Origin: CAYMLL01 sp964390645
GTDB taxonomy: Bacteria; Planctomycetota; UBA8108
Assembly: GCA_964390645.1 (NCBI GenBank)
Contig: CAYMLL010000128.1
Span: 1 to 19,778 of the forward strand
Length of the DNA: 19,778 bases
Direction: 5' to 3'
Shown: one piece after another, positions 1-7,373 of the stretch
Numbering within the stretch: position 1 is the first letter of the stretch
Layout: every line of letters starts with the position of its first letter
Position numbers and translations under genes: made by a program
Notes under the pieces: generated by a model
The model's database searches: none
Seen by the model: the letters and a program-made list of their open reading frames with translations, nothing else
Told to the model about the DNA's origin: nothing

Positions 1-1837
1 CGACCTTCAGCGCCATGCTGAACACCAGAACAAGGAGTCCCAGGAGGAGGCGAGACGAGAAGGAGGCCGCCGAGACGAAATTGCGCTCCGGTCGGTCGCC
101 CAGATGCTCGATGAAGAGCCTGGTCGGGCTACGTCGCCATTCGTTCCGCAAGACACGCGGTCCCACGCATCCGCCTCCCTGACGACCGCTCAACCAACCT
201 CGCCGACAGACCAGCGCCGGGACGAAATAGAGAGCGACCGCAAGCGACGCAACCAGCGAGATGACAACGGTCAGCGCCTGGTCACGAAACACCTGGCCGG
301 CGATGCCCTCCACGAAGACGATCGGAAAAAACACGGCGACCGTCGTCAAGGTCGATGCGATCACCGCGGAAGAAACCGCCCGGGCTCCGCGGACCGCAGC
401 TTCTGGCGGCTCATCACCCTCCTCCCTGCAGCGGAAGATGCTCTCCAGAACAACGATGGAGTTGTCGACCAGCATCCCGATGCCAAGAGCGAGCCCGCCG
501 AGCGACATCATGTTGATCGACACGCCGAAGAGGTGCATGGCGACGAACGCCGCGACGACCGAGAGCGGAATCGACAGTCCCACCGCAAGCGTGAACGCGG
601 CGCTGCGCAGGAACAGAAACAGGAGGAGGATCGCCAGCACTCCTCCGCTGAGCACCATCTTCTGAACGTCGTTGAGAGAGTTCTCGATGAAGACCGACTG
701 GTCGGACATGACCTCGAGACCGACGCCCGCCGGCAGGCGCGTAACGAGATAATCAGGGCGGCTCTCCCGGGTGCCAAAGGACCGGTCGCCGCGTTCCCTG
801 CCGCCATCCTCGGCGCTCTTCGTCGACGACTCGGGCTCCTCATCCGACTGGATCCGCTTCGCGTCACGCCGCCGCTGCTGGTCAATTTCGCGTAGCCGCT
901 CGCGCTCCGCGCTGCTACCGAATACGCGCCGTCGAACTCGCTGCGCGACCTCGACGATGTTGGCGTCGGCCTCCTTGTGCACATCGACCTTGACGCAGGG
1001 TCGACCGTCGATGCGCGTGACAACCTCAGGTTCGACATAGCTCGACGTCACAACGGCGACATCTCGAAGATGTACCGGCACCGGATCCTGCACGAGGCGC
1101 AGGTTCTCGATCTCCCGCACGTCGCGAAACTCGTTCACGGTGCGAACGACCCGAGCACTCTCGCCCTCGTAGATTATCCCGCTCGCCTGATTGAGGTTCT
1201 CCGCCTGGATACGCTGCGAAATGAGCTCGATCGACAGGCCTTTCTCCTCGAGCGCCTGCTCGTCGACATCGATTCGCACCTCTGGCTGCAGCCCGCCGCG
1301 AACGCGCACCCCGGCGACACCGGGAATGGTCTCGAGCTCGCGCTCGATCTCGTCCTCGGCAAAGATCCGCAGTCCGATCAGGTCGTCCTCGGAGCTCAGC
1401 TCGACTTCCGCCTTGTAGTAGAGTCCGAGCTGGAGAATCGGATCGAGCGACGGGTCGTAGCGCAGGATCGACGGCGTGGCGACCTCGTCGGGAAGAACCG
1501 CCTGCGCCACCTTCTCGCGCACGTCGGCCGTCGCGAGACTCATGTTCGCATCCCAGGTGAACTCGAGGATGATGTCCGATGCCTCCGTGCGCGACACCGA
1601 CGAGATGCGACGCAGGTTCTTGACCTGCGAAAGCACCTCCTCCAGACGCCGGGACACCCGCTCCTCGACGTCGATCGGCGCTGCGCCGGGGTACTCGGTT
1701 CGCACCGTGACCGACGGATACGAGATGTCCGGCATCAAGTTGCGTGGCAGACGATTCAGCGAGATCAGACCGAAGACGACGATCGACAACACGATCATCG
1801 TCACCCCGACGGGACGTCGCGTCGCCAGCGCAGTCAA
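1..1837 (-). CDS. RND-family efflux pump inner-membrane subunit, C-terminal part cut by the window edge
   Basis: This is the N-terminal 612 residues of a proton-driven tripartite efflux transporter of the AcrB/MexB type (normally about 1,050 residues). The frame stays open to position 2, so the rest lies outside. It shows TM1 near residues 10-28, the porter-domain sequence PDISYPSVTVRTEYPGAAP, the second helix block (residues about 385-440) and the TM4 motif LGIGMLVDNSIVVLE. In that motif D458 matches AcrB D407, while N459 replaces D408, as in many non-proteobacterial pumps. A charged stretch at residues 320-367 interrupts the porter domain just before LPAGVGLEV. The start is uncertain: the TTG at 1837 is the only ATG, GTG or TTG in frame after the upstream stop, and no good ribosome-binding site precedes it. 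The gene lies 115 bp downstream of its membrane-fusion partner. No TolC-like outer-membrane gene is visible. The substrate cannot be inferred. Family is certain; start is not. Confidence 0.93.
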   Translation of the reverse strand, partial: MTALATRRPVGVTMIVLSIVVFGLISLNRLPRNLMPDISYPSVTVRTEYPGAAPIDVEERVSRRLEEVLSQVKNLRRISSVSRTEASDIILEFTWDANMSLATADVREKVAQAVLPDEVATPSILRYDPSLDPILQLGLYYKAEVELSSEDDLIGLRIFAEDEIERELETIPGVAGVRVRGGLQPEVRIDVDEQALEEKGLSIELISQRIQAENLNQASGIIYEGESARVVRTVNEFRDVREIENLRLVQDPVPVHLRDVAVVTSSYVEPEVVTRIDGRPCVKVDVHKEADANIVEVAQRVRRRVFGSSAERERLREIDQQRRRDAKRIQSDEEPESSTKSAEDGGRERGDRSFGTRESRPDYLVTRLPAGVGLEVMSDQSVFIENSLNDVQKMVLSGGVLAILLLFLFLRSAAFTLAVGLSIPLSVVAAFVAMHLFGVSINMMSLGGLALGIGMLVDNSIVVLESIFRCREEGDEPPEAAVRGARAVSSAVIASTLTTVAVFFPIVFVEGIAGQVFRDQALTVVISLVASLAVALYFVPALVCRRGWLSGRQGGGCVGPRVLRNEWRRSPTRLFIEHLGDRPERNFVSAASFSSRLLLGLLVLVFSMALKV

Positions 1838-1952
1838 GCTACGATCGAGAGGGGGACCCGACTCGCCGAGCCGAGGAACGCCAGCCCCCCGAGTCCCTCC
1901 CGGCTCGGACGGATCTCGAAAACCGGAGCTCGCTGCGCAGGAAGCGATGGGG

Positions 1953-3374
1953 CTACTCCGACTCAGCCTGACCCGGCGATGGGCTCGCGAGCCTGGCGGT
2001 CTCGACCTGCACCGGCGAAAGGTGCTTCAGCTTGTTCTGCCCGACCAGCACAAGCCGTCCGGCGCTCAATTCCACTCGACGGATGCGGGCCGACGCGCCT
2101 TCCACAGGCAGGCGACGCGAGATGTCGAGGATCTCGTCCTCACTGTCCGCCGATTCGCCGACGATGGTCAAGCCGCGAACCTCGAGACGGTCCTTCCTCG
2201 AGAATCCAGGCGTCACGATGCAGCGTCGCGCCTTGCCGTCGCTCACGAGGAACACGACCGGCTGCCGGTTGTCGTAGATCACGGCACGCTTGTCGACCAG
2301 CAGAGCCTCGCTGTGCGTCGCCGTGACGACATCAGCATCGATGAACATTCCAGGCTTCAGACGAGGCACCGGATCCGTCCGGTCCGGGCTCTGCGGGGTC
2401 GACTGGACGTCGACGATCATCCGCGCGGTGCCCTTCTCCTTGTCGATGACCGGGTTGATCACATCGACCGTGCCGGAAAACACCTCGCCCGGAAAAACGC
2501 TACACGTGATCTCGACACGCTGCCCCACCCGCAAGCGGCCGAGCTCGCGCTGAGGCACATGGACACGCGCCTGGAGTCGCTCGACGTTGACCACCGCGAA
2601 GACGAGAGACGACGGGCTGACAAGCTCGCCTTTCTTGTGCTCCAGAAAGCTGATGTGCCCGGCGATGGGCGAGCGTAGCACGGTGCGCGAGAGCTTGAAC
2701 GCGGCCGTCTCCAGGTCCTTCGCTGCCTGCTTGACCGTGCTCGCCGCCTGCTCCTCCTCGAGCTTCAGACGTTCGAGAGCCAGGCGCGACGCGTTCAGCT
2801 CACCCTCGGCCTTCTTCTTCGCGTAGAGCTTTGTCTCCATCGCCTCGGGCGAGACGATGCCCTCGTCCTCGAGAAGCTGGTTGGCGCGATCGTACTCACG
2901 ATTGCTTTGCTCGACGACGGCCATCTTCTGCTCGATGGTCGACTCGCCCTCCTTCACCGCAACCGCCGCGAGACTCTGCTTAGTACGCGCGTCCTCGAGA
3001 ACAAGCTCCTTCGTCTCCTTCGCGAGCCGCAACTCCTCGTCGCCGAGAAGCACGATGGCCTCGTCCTTCTCGACCACATCTCCCTCGCGCTTGCGAATCT
3101 CGTGGATGATGCCGGTGACCTCGGGATAGAAGTCGGCCTCGTCAACGGCTTCAAGATCCGCCGGCACCGAGAGCCTCGTCGAGATCTCGCCGATCTCGAA
3201 TGCGCCGAGGCGCACGAGCACCGCAAGCTCGGCTGAATTCTCGCCCGCCGTGGCCCCGTCCCCATCCGGAGCGGCCGAAGAGTCGAGACGCCGACACCCG
3301 GAAACCAGCGACAACCCGAGAACGGAGAGAAGAGCCAGAACCAGGAATCGAGGTCGTCTCACGGAAGGGATCAC
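1953..3374 (-). CDS. RND efflux periplasmic adaptor (membrane fusion protein), lipoprotein
   Basis: This adaptor of the HlyD/AcrA class should bridge the RND pump encoded next to it to an outer-membrane channel. With the GTG at 3374 it is 473 residues; the open frame runs further upstream, but a start here puts the signal peptide at the N-terminus. A lipoprotein signal (VRRPRFLVLALLSVLGLSLVSGC) has C27 as the lipidation site. GTG 3362 is an equally possible start. It has a lipoyl half near PEVTGIIHEIRKREGDVV and a long alpha-helical hairpin rich in Glu, Lys and Ala at about residues 115-225. The second lipoyl half is RSPIAGHISF, followed by a beta-barrel region (RVHVPQRELGRLRVGQRVEI) and a membrane-proximal domain. 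The gene starts 20 bp after the stop of the zinc-ribbon gene, so the two are probably co-transcribed. No clear Shine-Dalgarno sequence is visible at either GTG. Confidence 0.92.
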   Translation of the reverse strand: MIPSVRRPRFLVLALLSVLGLSLVSGCRRLDSSAAPDGDGATAGENSAELAVLVRLGAFEIGEISTRLSVPADLEAVDEADFYPEVTGIIHEIRKREGDVVEKDEAIVLLGDEELRLAKETKELVLEDARTKQSLAAVAVKEGESTIEQKMAVVEQSNREYDRANQLLEDEGIVSPEAMETKLYAKKKAEGELNASRLALERLKLEEEQAASTVKQAAKDLETAAFKLSRTVLRSPIAGHISFLEHKKGELVSPSSLVFAVVNVERLQARVHVPQRELGRLRVGQRVEITCSVFPGEVFSGTVDVINPVIDKEKGTARMIVDVQSTPQSPDRTDPVPRLKPGMFIDADVVTATHSEALLVDKRAVIYDNRQPVVFLVSDGKARRCIVTPGFSRKDRLEVRGLTIVGESADSEDEILDISRRLPVEGASARIRRVELSAGRLVLVGQNKLKHLSPVQVETARLASPSPGQAESE

Positions 3375-3394
3375 GTTATCAAGACAGTGTGGTT

Positions 3395-4233
3395 TCAAAC
3401 CTGCATCTCGAGCAGCTGGCCGATATCGTCTCTGACGCGCTCGAGTTCCGCGTCGCCAAGATCCACATTCTCGATCCAGTAGGCTCGCTGCGGATCGGCT
3501 CTTTCCTTCACCTGCAGCCACTCCCGGTCATCACGACGAGCCGAGCTGCCGAAGACGAGCGCCTTCTTGCGGATCAGGAGGAGAGCGAGGACGAATCGCA
3601 GATTGCGACGCTGAGCGACCGAGGGTCGGTGGGAGGAGCCCACATCCGGGTCACCATCCGCAGGCGCGGACGACTCCGCGTCCGGATGCCCCTGCTCTGC
3701 CTCCTCACGTCCCGTTCCTTCCGTCGTCGCCGTGCCCGCCCCCCCCCCCCCCCCGCCCCCCCACAAAACCACCCCCCCCCCCCGGGGGCCCCCCCCCCCC
3801 CCCCCCCCCCCGCGGGTGGGGGGNNNNNNNNNNCAGGTCCGGTTCCTTCCGGCGTCGCCGTCCCGTCACGCCCATCCCCCAGTCGACGAAAGAACTCCAG
3901 CACCAGCAGAGGGTCGAAGCGAACCCGACGCGCCGCCTTCTGTGTCGGCTGCGGCCTGACGGACTTCCAGAACGCGAAGATCTCCGCCAGGACAGTCTGC
4001 GAAGAGGAACCCGGCGGTACTGGACACGACGACGCCGGGCTCCGAGGTGGCACCACGACGGCAACTCCCCGACGACCGACCTCGGGCCAGCACGACTCGC
4101 AATAGTTGCGGCGCGCGAAAGCTTCCTCGAGGAACATCACGGTCGAGTAGTAGCCCTGCCCGGCGACGATCTCGGTCGTGCACCCAACGCAACGATGATC
4201 GGAGGCCTCGATCTGGAATGTCGTTTGTTGCAA
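3395..4233 (-). CDS. Zinc-ribbon-like conserved protein, interrupted by an assembly gap
   Basis: One gene is split by the N run at 3824-3833. The N-terminal part (TTG start at 4233, about 133 codons) has a C-x2-C ... C-x2-C zinc-binding pattern in HRCVGCTTEIVAGQGYY and RRNYCESCWPEV. The C-terminal part (about 3740 to the stop at 3395) contains RRNLRFVLALLLIRKKAL and ends in a helical ELERVRDDIGQLLEM segment. The two halves are in different frames across the gap, as expected from an arbitrary gap length. From memory this matches a conserved family of unknown function common in Planctomycetota and related phyla, with a Cys4 head and an N-L-R-x-V-L-A-x-x-L tail. The peptide GTAT(T/P)EGTG occurs on both sides of the gap, so a repeat probably collapsed here. 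TTG is preceded by AGAAGAGAC, a weak ribosome-binding site. Function is unknown. Confidence 0.72.
3739..3833. other. Poly-C tract running into an assembly gap (10 N)
   Basis: Positions 3739-3823 are almost pure C with a few G and A interruptions, immediately followed by ten N at 3824-3833. The tract lies inside the zinc-ribbon gene and would encode polyglycine on the minus strand. Its composition is unlike anything else in the window. Low-quality sequence at a contig end is the likeliest explanation, but a true C-rich repeat cannot be excluded. Confidence 0.9.
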
Positions 4234-4316
4234 GTCTCTTCTGTGTCAGTCTTTACGTTCGCAGAGCAGCGGCCATGGGACGGCCACGGTCACCGTGCTC
4301 CGCCGAACGGGTGACG

Positions 4317-4345
4317 ATTGTAGGCGCGCCGCGAGACGAAAACAA
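4317..4345 (-). promoter_or_regulatory. Candidate sigma-70-like promoter for the zinc-ribbon / efflux genes
   Basis: On the minus strand TTGTTT (4345-4340) is separated by 17 bp from TACAAT (4322-4317), five of six matches to the -10 consensus. It lies in the 175-bp spacer upstream of the TTG start at 4233 and would give a leader of roughly 75 nt. The -35 match is only half. Seen by eye, not scored. Confidence 0.4.
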
Positions 4346-4408
4346 CGTCAAGGCACACCGGAACTTGTGCGATCGAGGAATCGGCGAGCACGCGATGCCC
4401 CTCCGGAG

Positions 4409-5158
4409 TCAAGCCTCCTCGGCTTCGCCCTCGATGACGATCGACAGGCGCAACGGAGTCGCCGCGGATGTCGTCGTCTCGCCGCCGCCGACCGGCGCCG
4501 AGCTCGTCGACCCGGCCGTCTTCGCTGTCGGAGCGCTGCGGATCTCGCAGTCGAGGACCCAGTACTCGAGGTCCTCCATCTCCACGATCCGCGGCAGCTT
4601 GCTCGCCTTGTCGTAGAGCTTGATCAGGTAGAGAATCAGCGGGTGCTTGCGACCCGACGCCTGAACCGACAGCCGGGTAACCTCCTTGGTCGGCAGCGCC
4701 TTCGTCTTCGTGTCGACCTTCACCGGCGACAGCAGGATGAAGTCCCGCGTGTCGGAAACCCCCAGGTGATCCCCGTCCTGGGGCTGGGTGGCAAGGCGCA
4801 TCGTGAAGACGCCCGCCTTGAAGAGTCCGCCGCGAAAGTCACCGCCGCGTGCGTGCAGACGGATGATACCCAGGAGCGAGCCCTCCGGAATTTGACCGTA
4901 CTCGACACCCGGTTCCTCCCTCGCCTTCTGCAGCCTCAAGCTGCGTCGCAGCCAGAGATCGGCGAACGGCCTCCCCTTGCGATCGAGGACGCGCAGCGCC
5001 ACCCGCTCGAGGCAGGCGCGCACCTCGCCGGAGACACCCACCGGGACCGCTTCCTTCAGCGTCTCCGTCGTGTAGCGGGGTGTCGCCCGCACGGACACCG
5101 GCAACACGAAGAGTGACAGGCAGAAGAGGACGGTTCGCGACAAAATTCGAGCGGCCAT
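4409..5158 (-). CDS. Conserved secreted protein of unknown function
   Basis: The ATG at 5158 gives 249 residues and places a signal peptide at the N-terminus (MAARILSRTVLFCLSLFVLP, cleavage probably after VSVRA). The open frame extends upstream to 5374, but those 72 residues are Arg-rich, contain the 24-bp tandem repeat and would bury the signal peptide. The mature protein has a beta-rich core. In order it shows GLFKAGVFTMRLATQPQDGD, then HLGVSDTRDFILLSPVKVD, then KEVTRLSVQASGRKHPLIL. This resembles secreted proteins of unknown function that I recall from Planctomycetota and Acidobacteriota. The C-terminus has a Thr/Ala/Ser/Gly-rich linker (about residues 212-235) followed by LRLSIVIEGEAEEA. 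It follows the DUF1326-type gene by 113 bp on the same strand. No catalytic motif is visible. Confidence 0.82.
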   Translation of the reverse strand: MAARILSRTVLFCLSLFVLPVSVRATPRYTTETLKEAVPVGVSGEVRACLERVALRVLDRKGRPFADLWLRRSLRLQKAREEPGVEYGQIPEGSLLGIIRLHARGGDFRGGLFKAGVFTMRLATQPQDGDHLGVSDTRDFILLSPVKVDTKTKALPTKEVTRLSVQASGRKHPLILYLIKLYDKASKLPRIVEMEDLEYWVLDCEIRSAPTAKTAGSTSSAPVGGGETTTSAATPLRLSIVIEGEAEEA

Positions 5159-5169
5159 GGCAGGGTCGG

Positions 5170-5217
5170 CTCTCTGATCGATTGCCCGGGTCCCTCTCTG
5201 ATCGGTTGCCCGGGTCC
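5170..5217. repeat. 24-bp tandem direct repeat, two copies
   Basis: Two adjacent 24-bp units at 5170-5193 and 5194-5217 differ at one base (GATCGATTG against GATCGGTTG). Each contains the palindrome CCCGGG, and only the first contains ATCGAT. They lie 12-59 bp upstream of the ATG of the secreted protein at 5158. The unit length is a multiple of three, so the upstream open frame is maintained, but the position is that of a 5' untranslated or operator region. Confidence 0.9.
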
Positions 5218-5271
5218 ACGGTGCCGGATACAGCGATCCCGGAAGAAGTATCGCCCGGCGGGAAACGGCTC

Positions 5272-5997
5272 TCAGATCCTGAAACGTCCCAGCATGGCGC
5301 TCCGAGCGCCGGGGTCGCTCCACCGCACGCCCAACCCTGCACCGCGGAACGCGTGAGCCCGCGTCTTCGCGCACATCGATGCGATGGTCTCCGCTAACGT
5401 CGGATACGCCTTCTCCTCGTTTCCGCAGACCGAGTCGCAGTGCGAGTTCAAGGGAACCGTCTCGACGGTTACCTCCGGGACATCACCTTGCTTCGCCTCG
5501 ATCCGCAGCCGGGACCTGCAGTGAGCCTCGCGCCGGAAGGCGATCGCCCGTCTCTCAACGCGCACGATGTTCTTCAAGAGGCGCGGTGCCAGGCGCTTCG
5601 CCATCGAGATCAGAGCCTTCTGCTCTACCTCGCTCGCCTTCGCATCGACGTAGAGGATCGCACGCACCCGGCCCTCGCTGTCCGTGCCGAGCGTACCCTC
5701 GCTGTCGACCACGGCAGCGACGTTGAGTCCGTCGATCCTGACACCTTCGAAACGCCCCTGACGCACGATCCAGGCCATGACGGCGTGGTCGCCCTTGAGG
5801 TTGATCTCGCCATTGGCGAAGCACGGGCCGGTCCATACATCGCAGGTGCGGGCCTCGACGTACTCACCTACCACCGAATCGGCGCTCCCGGCATTCTCGC
5901 CAGCTACCTCGCCCGCGAAAGAGTGGACCGCGAACGCCACCGTGCCAAGCACACACGACGCGATGATCGGGACAACACGCAAGATTCGAGCTCTCAT
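5272..5997 (-). CDS. Secreted DUF1326-type protein
   Basis: The protein has 241 residues from ATG 5997, chosen because AGGAGG sits 8 nt upstream; the GTG two codons earlier would leave only 2 nt. A signal peptide covers about residues 1-28 (VVPIIASCVLGTVAFAVHSF, then AGE). The mature N-terminus has the DUF1326 signature YVEARTCDVWTGPCFANGE, then HAVMAWIVRQGRFEGVRIDG and LNVAAVVDSEGTLG. It ends with a segment of the same family, HAFRGAGLGVRWSDPGARSA. DUF1326 proteins are of unknown function. Six cysteines remain in the mature chain, including the C-x3-C in NSHCDSVCGNEEKAYPTL, which could bind a metal or form disulfides in the periplasm. The gene lies 94 bp after the small Cys-rich gene and is probably part of the molybdenum hydroxylase transcript. 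Family assignment is by motif memory. Confidence 0.85.
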   Translation of the reverse strand: MRARILRVVPIIASCVLGTVAFAVHSFAGEVAGENAGSADSVVGEYVEARTCDVWTGPCFANGEINLKGDHAVMAWIVRQGRFEGVRIDGLNVAAVVDSEGTLGTDSEGRVRAILYVDAKASEVEQKALISMAKRLAPRLLKNIVRVERRAIAFRREAHCRSRLRIEAKQGDVPEVTVETVPLNSHCDSVCGNEEKAYPTLAETIASMCAKTRAHAFRGAGLGVRWSDPGARSAMLGRFRI

Positions 5998-6091
5998 CGA
6001 CACGCCCTCCTGGAAGCGTGAGCAGGGTCACGGCGTCCGCCGAGGCGAACACCGAAAATCACCCTTATTCTCCTCCTTCCAGGCCGTCGGA

Positions 6092-6343
6092 TCAAGTCAG
6101 AGAGTGCAGACCGACGAAGCACTTGCGCGACGGCCGGACGCAGTCGCCGTGGTTGCAGGGCTGCCCGTCGGGCCCGCGGCCGGTCTGCGTGCACTCGCAC
6201 CACCAGGCCGTCGTATCACAGGCGCCGAAGAGTCTCTCCACCTCGAGGCGGTGCTCCTGCTCCTCCTCGTCGGGGTCCTTGTAGAACATCTGCTTGCAAC
6301 GCAGGTGAAGGCAGGCGCTCTTGGGATCGGGAGTCGTCGACAT
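6092..6343 (-). CDS. Small eight-cysteine protein in the Mo hydroxylase operon
   Basis: The ATG at 6343 is preceded by AAAGGAGA at good spacing, giving an 83-residue protein with no signal peptide or membrane segment. The upstream open frame beyond it is a shadow of the FAD subunit. Cysteines are at residues 11, 16, 42, 49, 51, 63, 68 and 75, in the contexts SACLHLRCKQMFYKDP, FGACDTTAWWCECTQTGRGP, QPCNHGDC and RKCFVGL. One acidic helix (about residues 24-39) separates the first Cys pair from the rest. The gene starts 35 bp after the stop of the FAD subunit, so it is almost certainly co-transcribed with the hydroxylase. It does not match ferredoxin spacing. A metal-binding or structural accessory role is inference. 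I recall similar small proteins of unknown function but cannot name a family. Confidence 0.85.
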   Translation of the reverse strand: MSTTPDPKSACLHLRCKQMFYKDPDEEEQEHRLEVERLFGACDTTAWWCECTQTGRGPDGQPCNHGDCVRPSRKCFVGLHSLT

Positions 6344-6378
6344 CTGGAGGTCTCCTTTGGCTCGGCGCGACGATGTGG

Positions 6379-7356
6379 TCACTGCCACTTCCCTGTGGCC
6401 GCAACGAGCACGGCGCGCTTCACGGCCGTCTTCGTGGCCGCGACCTTGTACGCGTTCTGCGGCAGCGGCTTGGCGCCCTTGACGGCCGCGGCCCCCACCG
6501 CCTCCGCGACGGCCGGCGTGATTCGCCTGCCCACGAGGACCGCTTCTGCCGCCGATGCCCGTCGCGGAATCGGCGACACCGCACCGAGGCACACGCGAGC
6601 ACGCTTGCAGACACCACCGTCGAGGTCGAGGTTCACCGAAGCCGCGCTGACAGCCCAGTCGCTTGCCGCCTTCGGACGCACTTCGTAGGTGGCGCTGGTC
6701 GCAGCCCTGGACGGCAAGACAACGTGCGTGACGATCTCGTTGTCGGCCAGCACGTTCTCCTTCGTCACCCCGGCACTCGGCAGCGTGAAGAAGTCGTCGA
6801 TCGCCAGTTCCCGCCAGCCCGTCGGACCGGCGACGCGAATCCGCGCACCGAGCGCGAGCAGCGCAGGGGCGGCGCTGGACGGGTGAACCATGACGCACGG
6901 GCCGTCGGTCTCGAAAACTGCGTGAAACTCGTTCTCGCCGCTCTTCGCCGCACAGCCCGTACCGCCGTGCTTGGCGCAGTCGAATCCCTCCTGCGCGAAG
7001 TACCAGCACGCCGGCCGACAGCACAGATTGCCCCCGATCGTAGCGCGGTTACGGACCTGTGGCGTGCCCGCGTCCCGCAGCGCCTGATGAAGTGCGGGGT
7101 AGGCGGTATCCATACCCTTGTTCGAAAGAATCCGGGCGAGTGTCACGTTGGCGCCGATCTCGAGCCTGCCGTCCTTCGCCTCGATCGACGAGGCTCCTTC
7201 GATCGTCTTGAGATCGACCAGAGCCGCCGGCTGGAGAACGTACTCCTTCATCAGGTTGAGAAGGTTCGTACCGCCCGCGAGCGCCACGGAACCGCCCCCC
7301 AGCATATTGCAGGCCCCGGTCACACTCGTCGCTGCGGAGTACTTGAAGGGTTTCAT
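6379..7356 (-). CDS. FAD-binding subunit of a xanthine dehydrogenase family Mo hydroxylase (PaoB/YagS-like)
   Basis: This subunit passes electrons from the iron-sulfur clusters to FAD in a heterotrimeric molybdenum hydroxylase. The ATG at 7356 gives 325 residues, normal for the CoxM/PaoB family, and AGGAGAG precedes it. The PCMH-type FAD fold shows AGGTNLLNLMK (about 27-37) and NRATIGGNL (103-111) for pyrophosphate binding, and ends in a CODH-FAD C-terminal domain (ASDWAVSAASVNLDLDG, RVCLGAVSPIPRRA). Between residues 112 and 154 lies a Cys-rich insert, CCRPACWYFAQEGFDCAKHG followed by GTGC, then HAVFE and CVMVHPSS. PaoB of E. coli binds an additional 4Fe-4S cluster in the equivalent insert, so an extra cluster is likely here. 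The gene starts 17 bp after the molybdopterin subunit stop. Substrate is unknown; aldehydes are plausible. Confidence 0.93.
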   Translation of the reverse strand: MKPFKYSAATSVTGACNMLGGGSVALAGGTNLLNLMKEYVLQPAALVDLKTIEGASSIEAKDGRLEIGANVTLARILSNKGMDTAYPALHQALRDAGTPQVRNRATIGGNLCCRPACWYFAQEGFDCAKHGGTGCAAKSGENEFHAVFETDGPCVMVHPSSAAPALLALGARIRVAGPTGWRELAIDDFFTLPSAGVTKENVLADNEIVTHVVLPSRAATSATYEVRPKAASDWAVSAASVNLDLDGGVCKRARVCLGAVSPIPRRASAAEAVLVGRRITPAVAEAVGAAAVKGAKPLPQNAYKVAATKTAVKRAVLVAATGKWQ

Positions 7357-7373
7357 CGTCAGTCTCTCCTTTC

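Noticed and set aside
104..3236. Several long plus-strand open frames across the efflux genes
   Set aside because: The minus strand encodes clear RND pump and adaptor motifs over the same bases; the plus-strand products are Arg/Asp/His-rich shadows.
3739..3823. Poly-C tract as a G-quadruplex or phase-variable homopolymer
   Set aside because: It touches the N gap and has irregular interruptions; sequence quality is too doubtful to claim biology.
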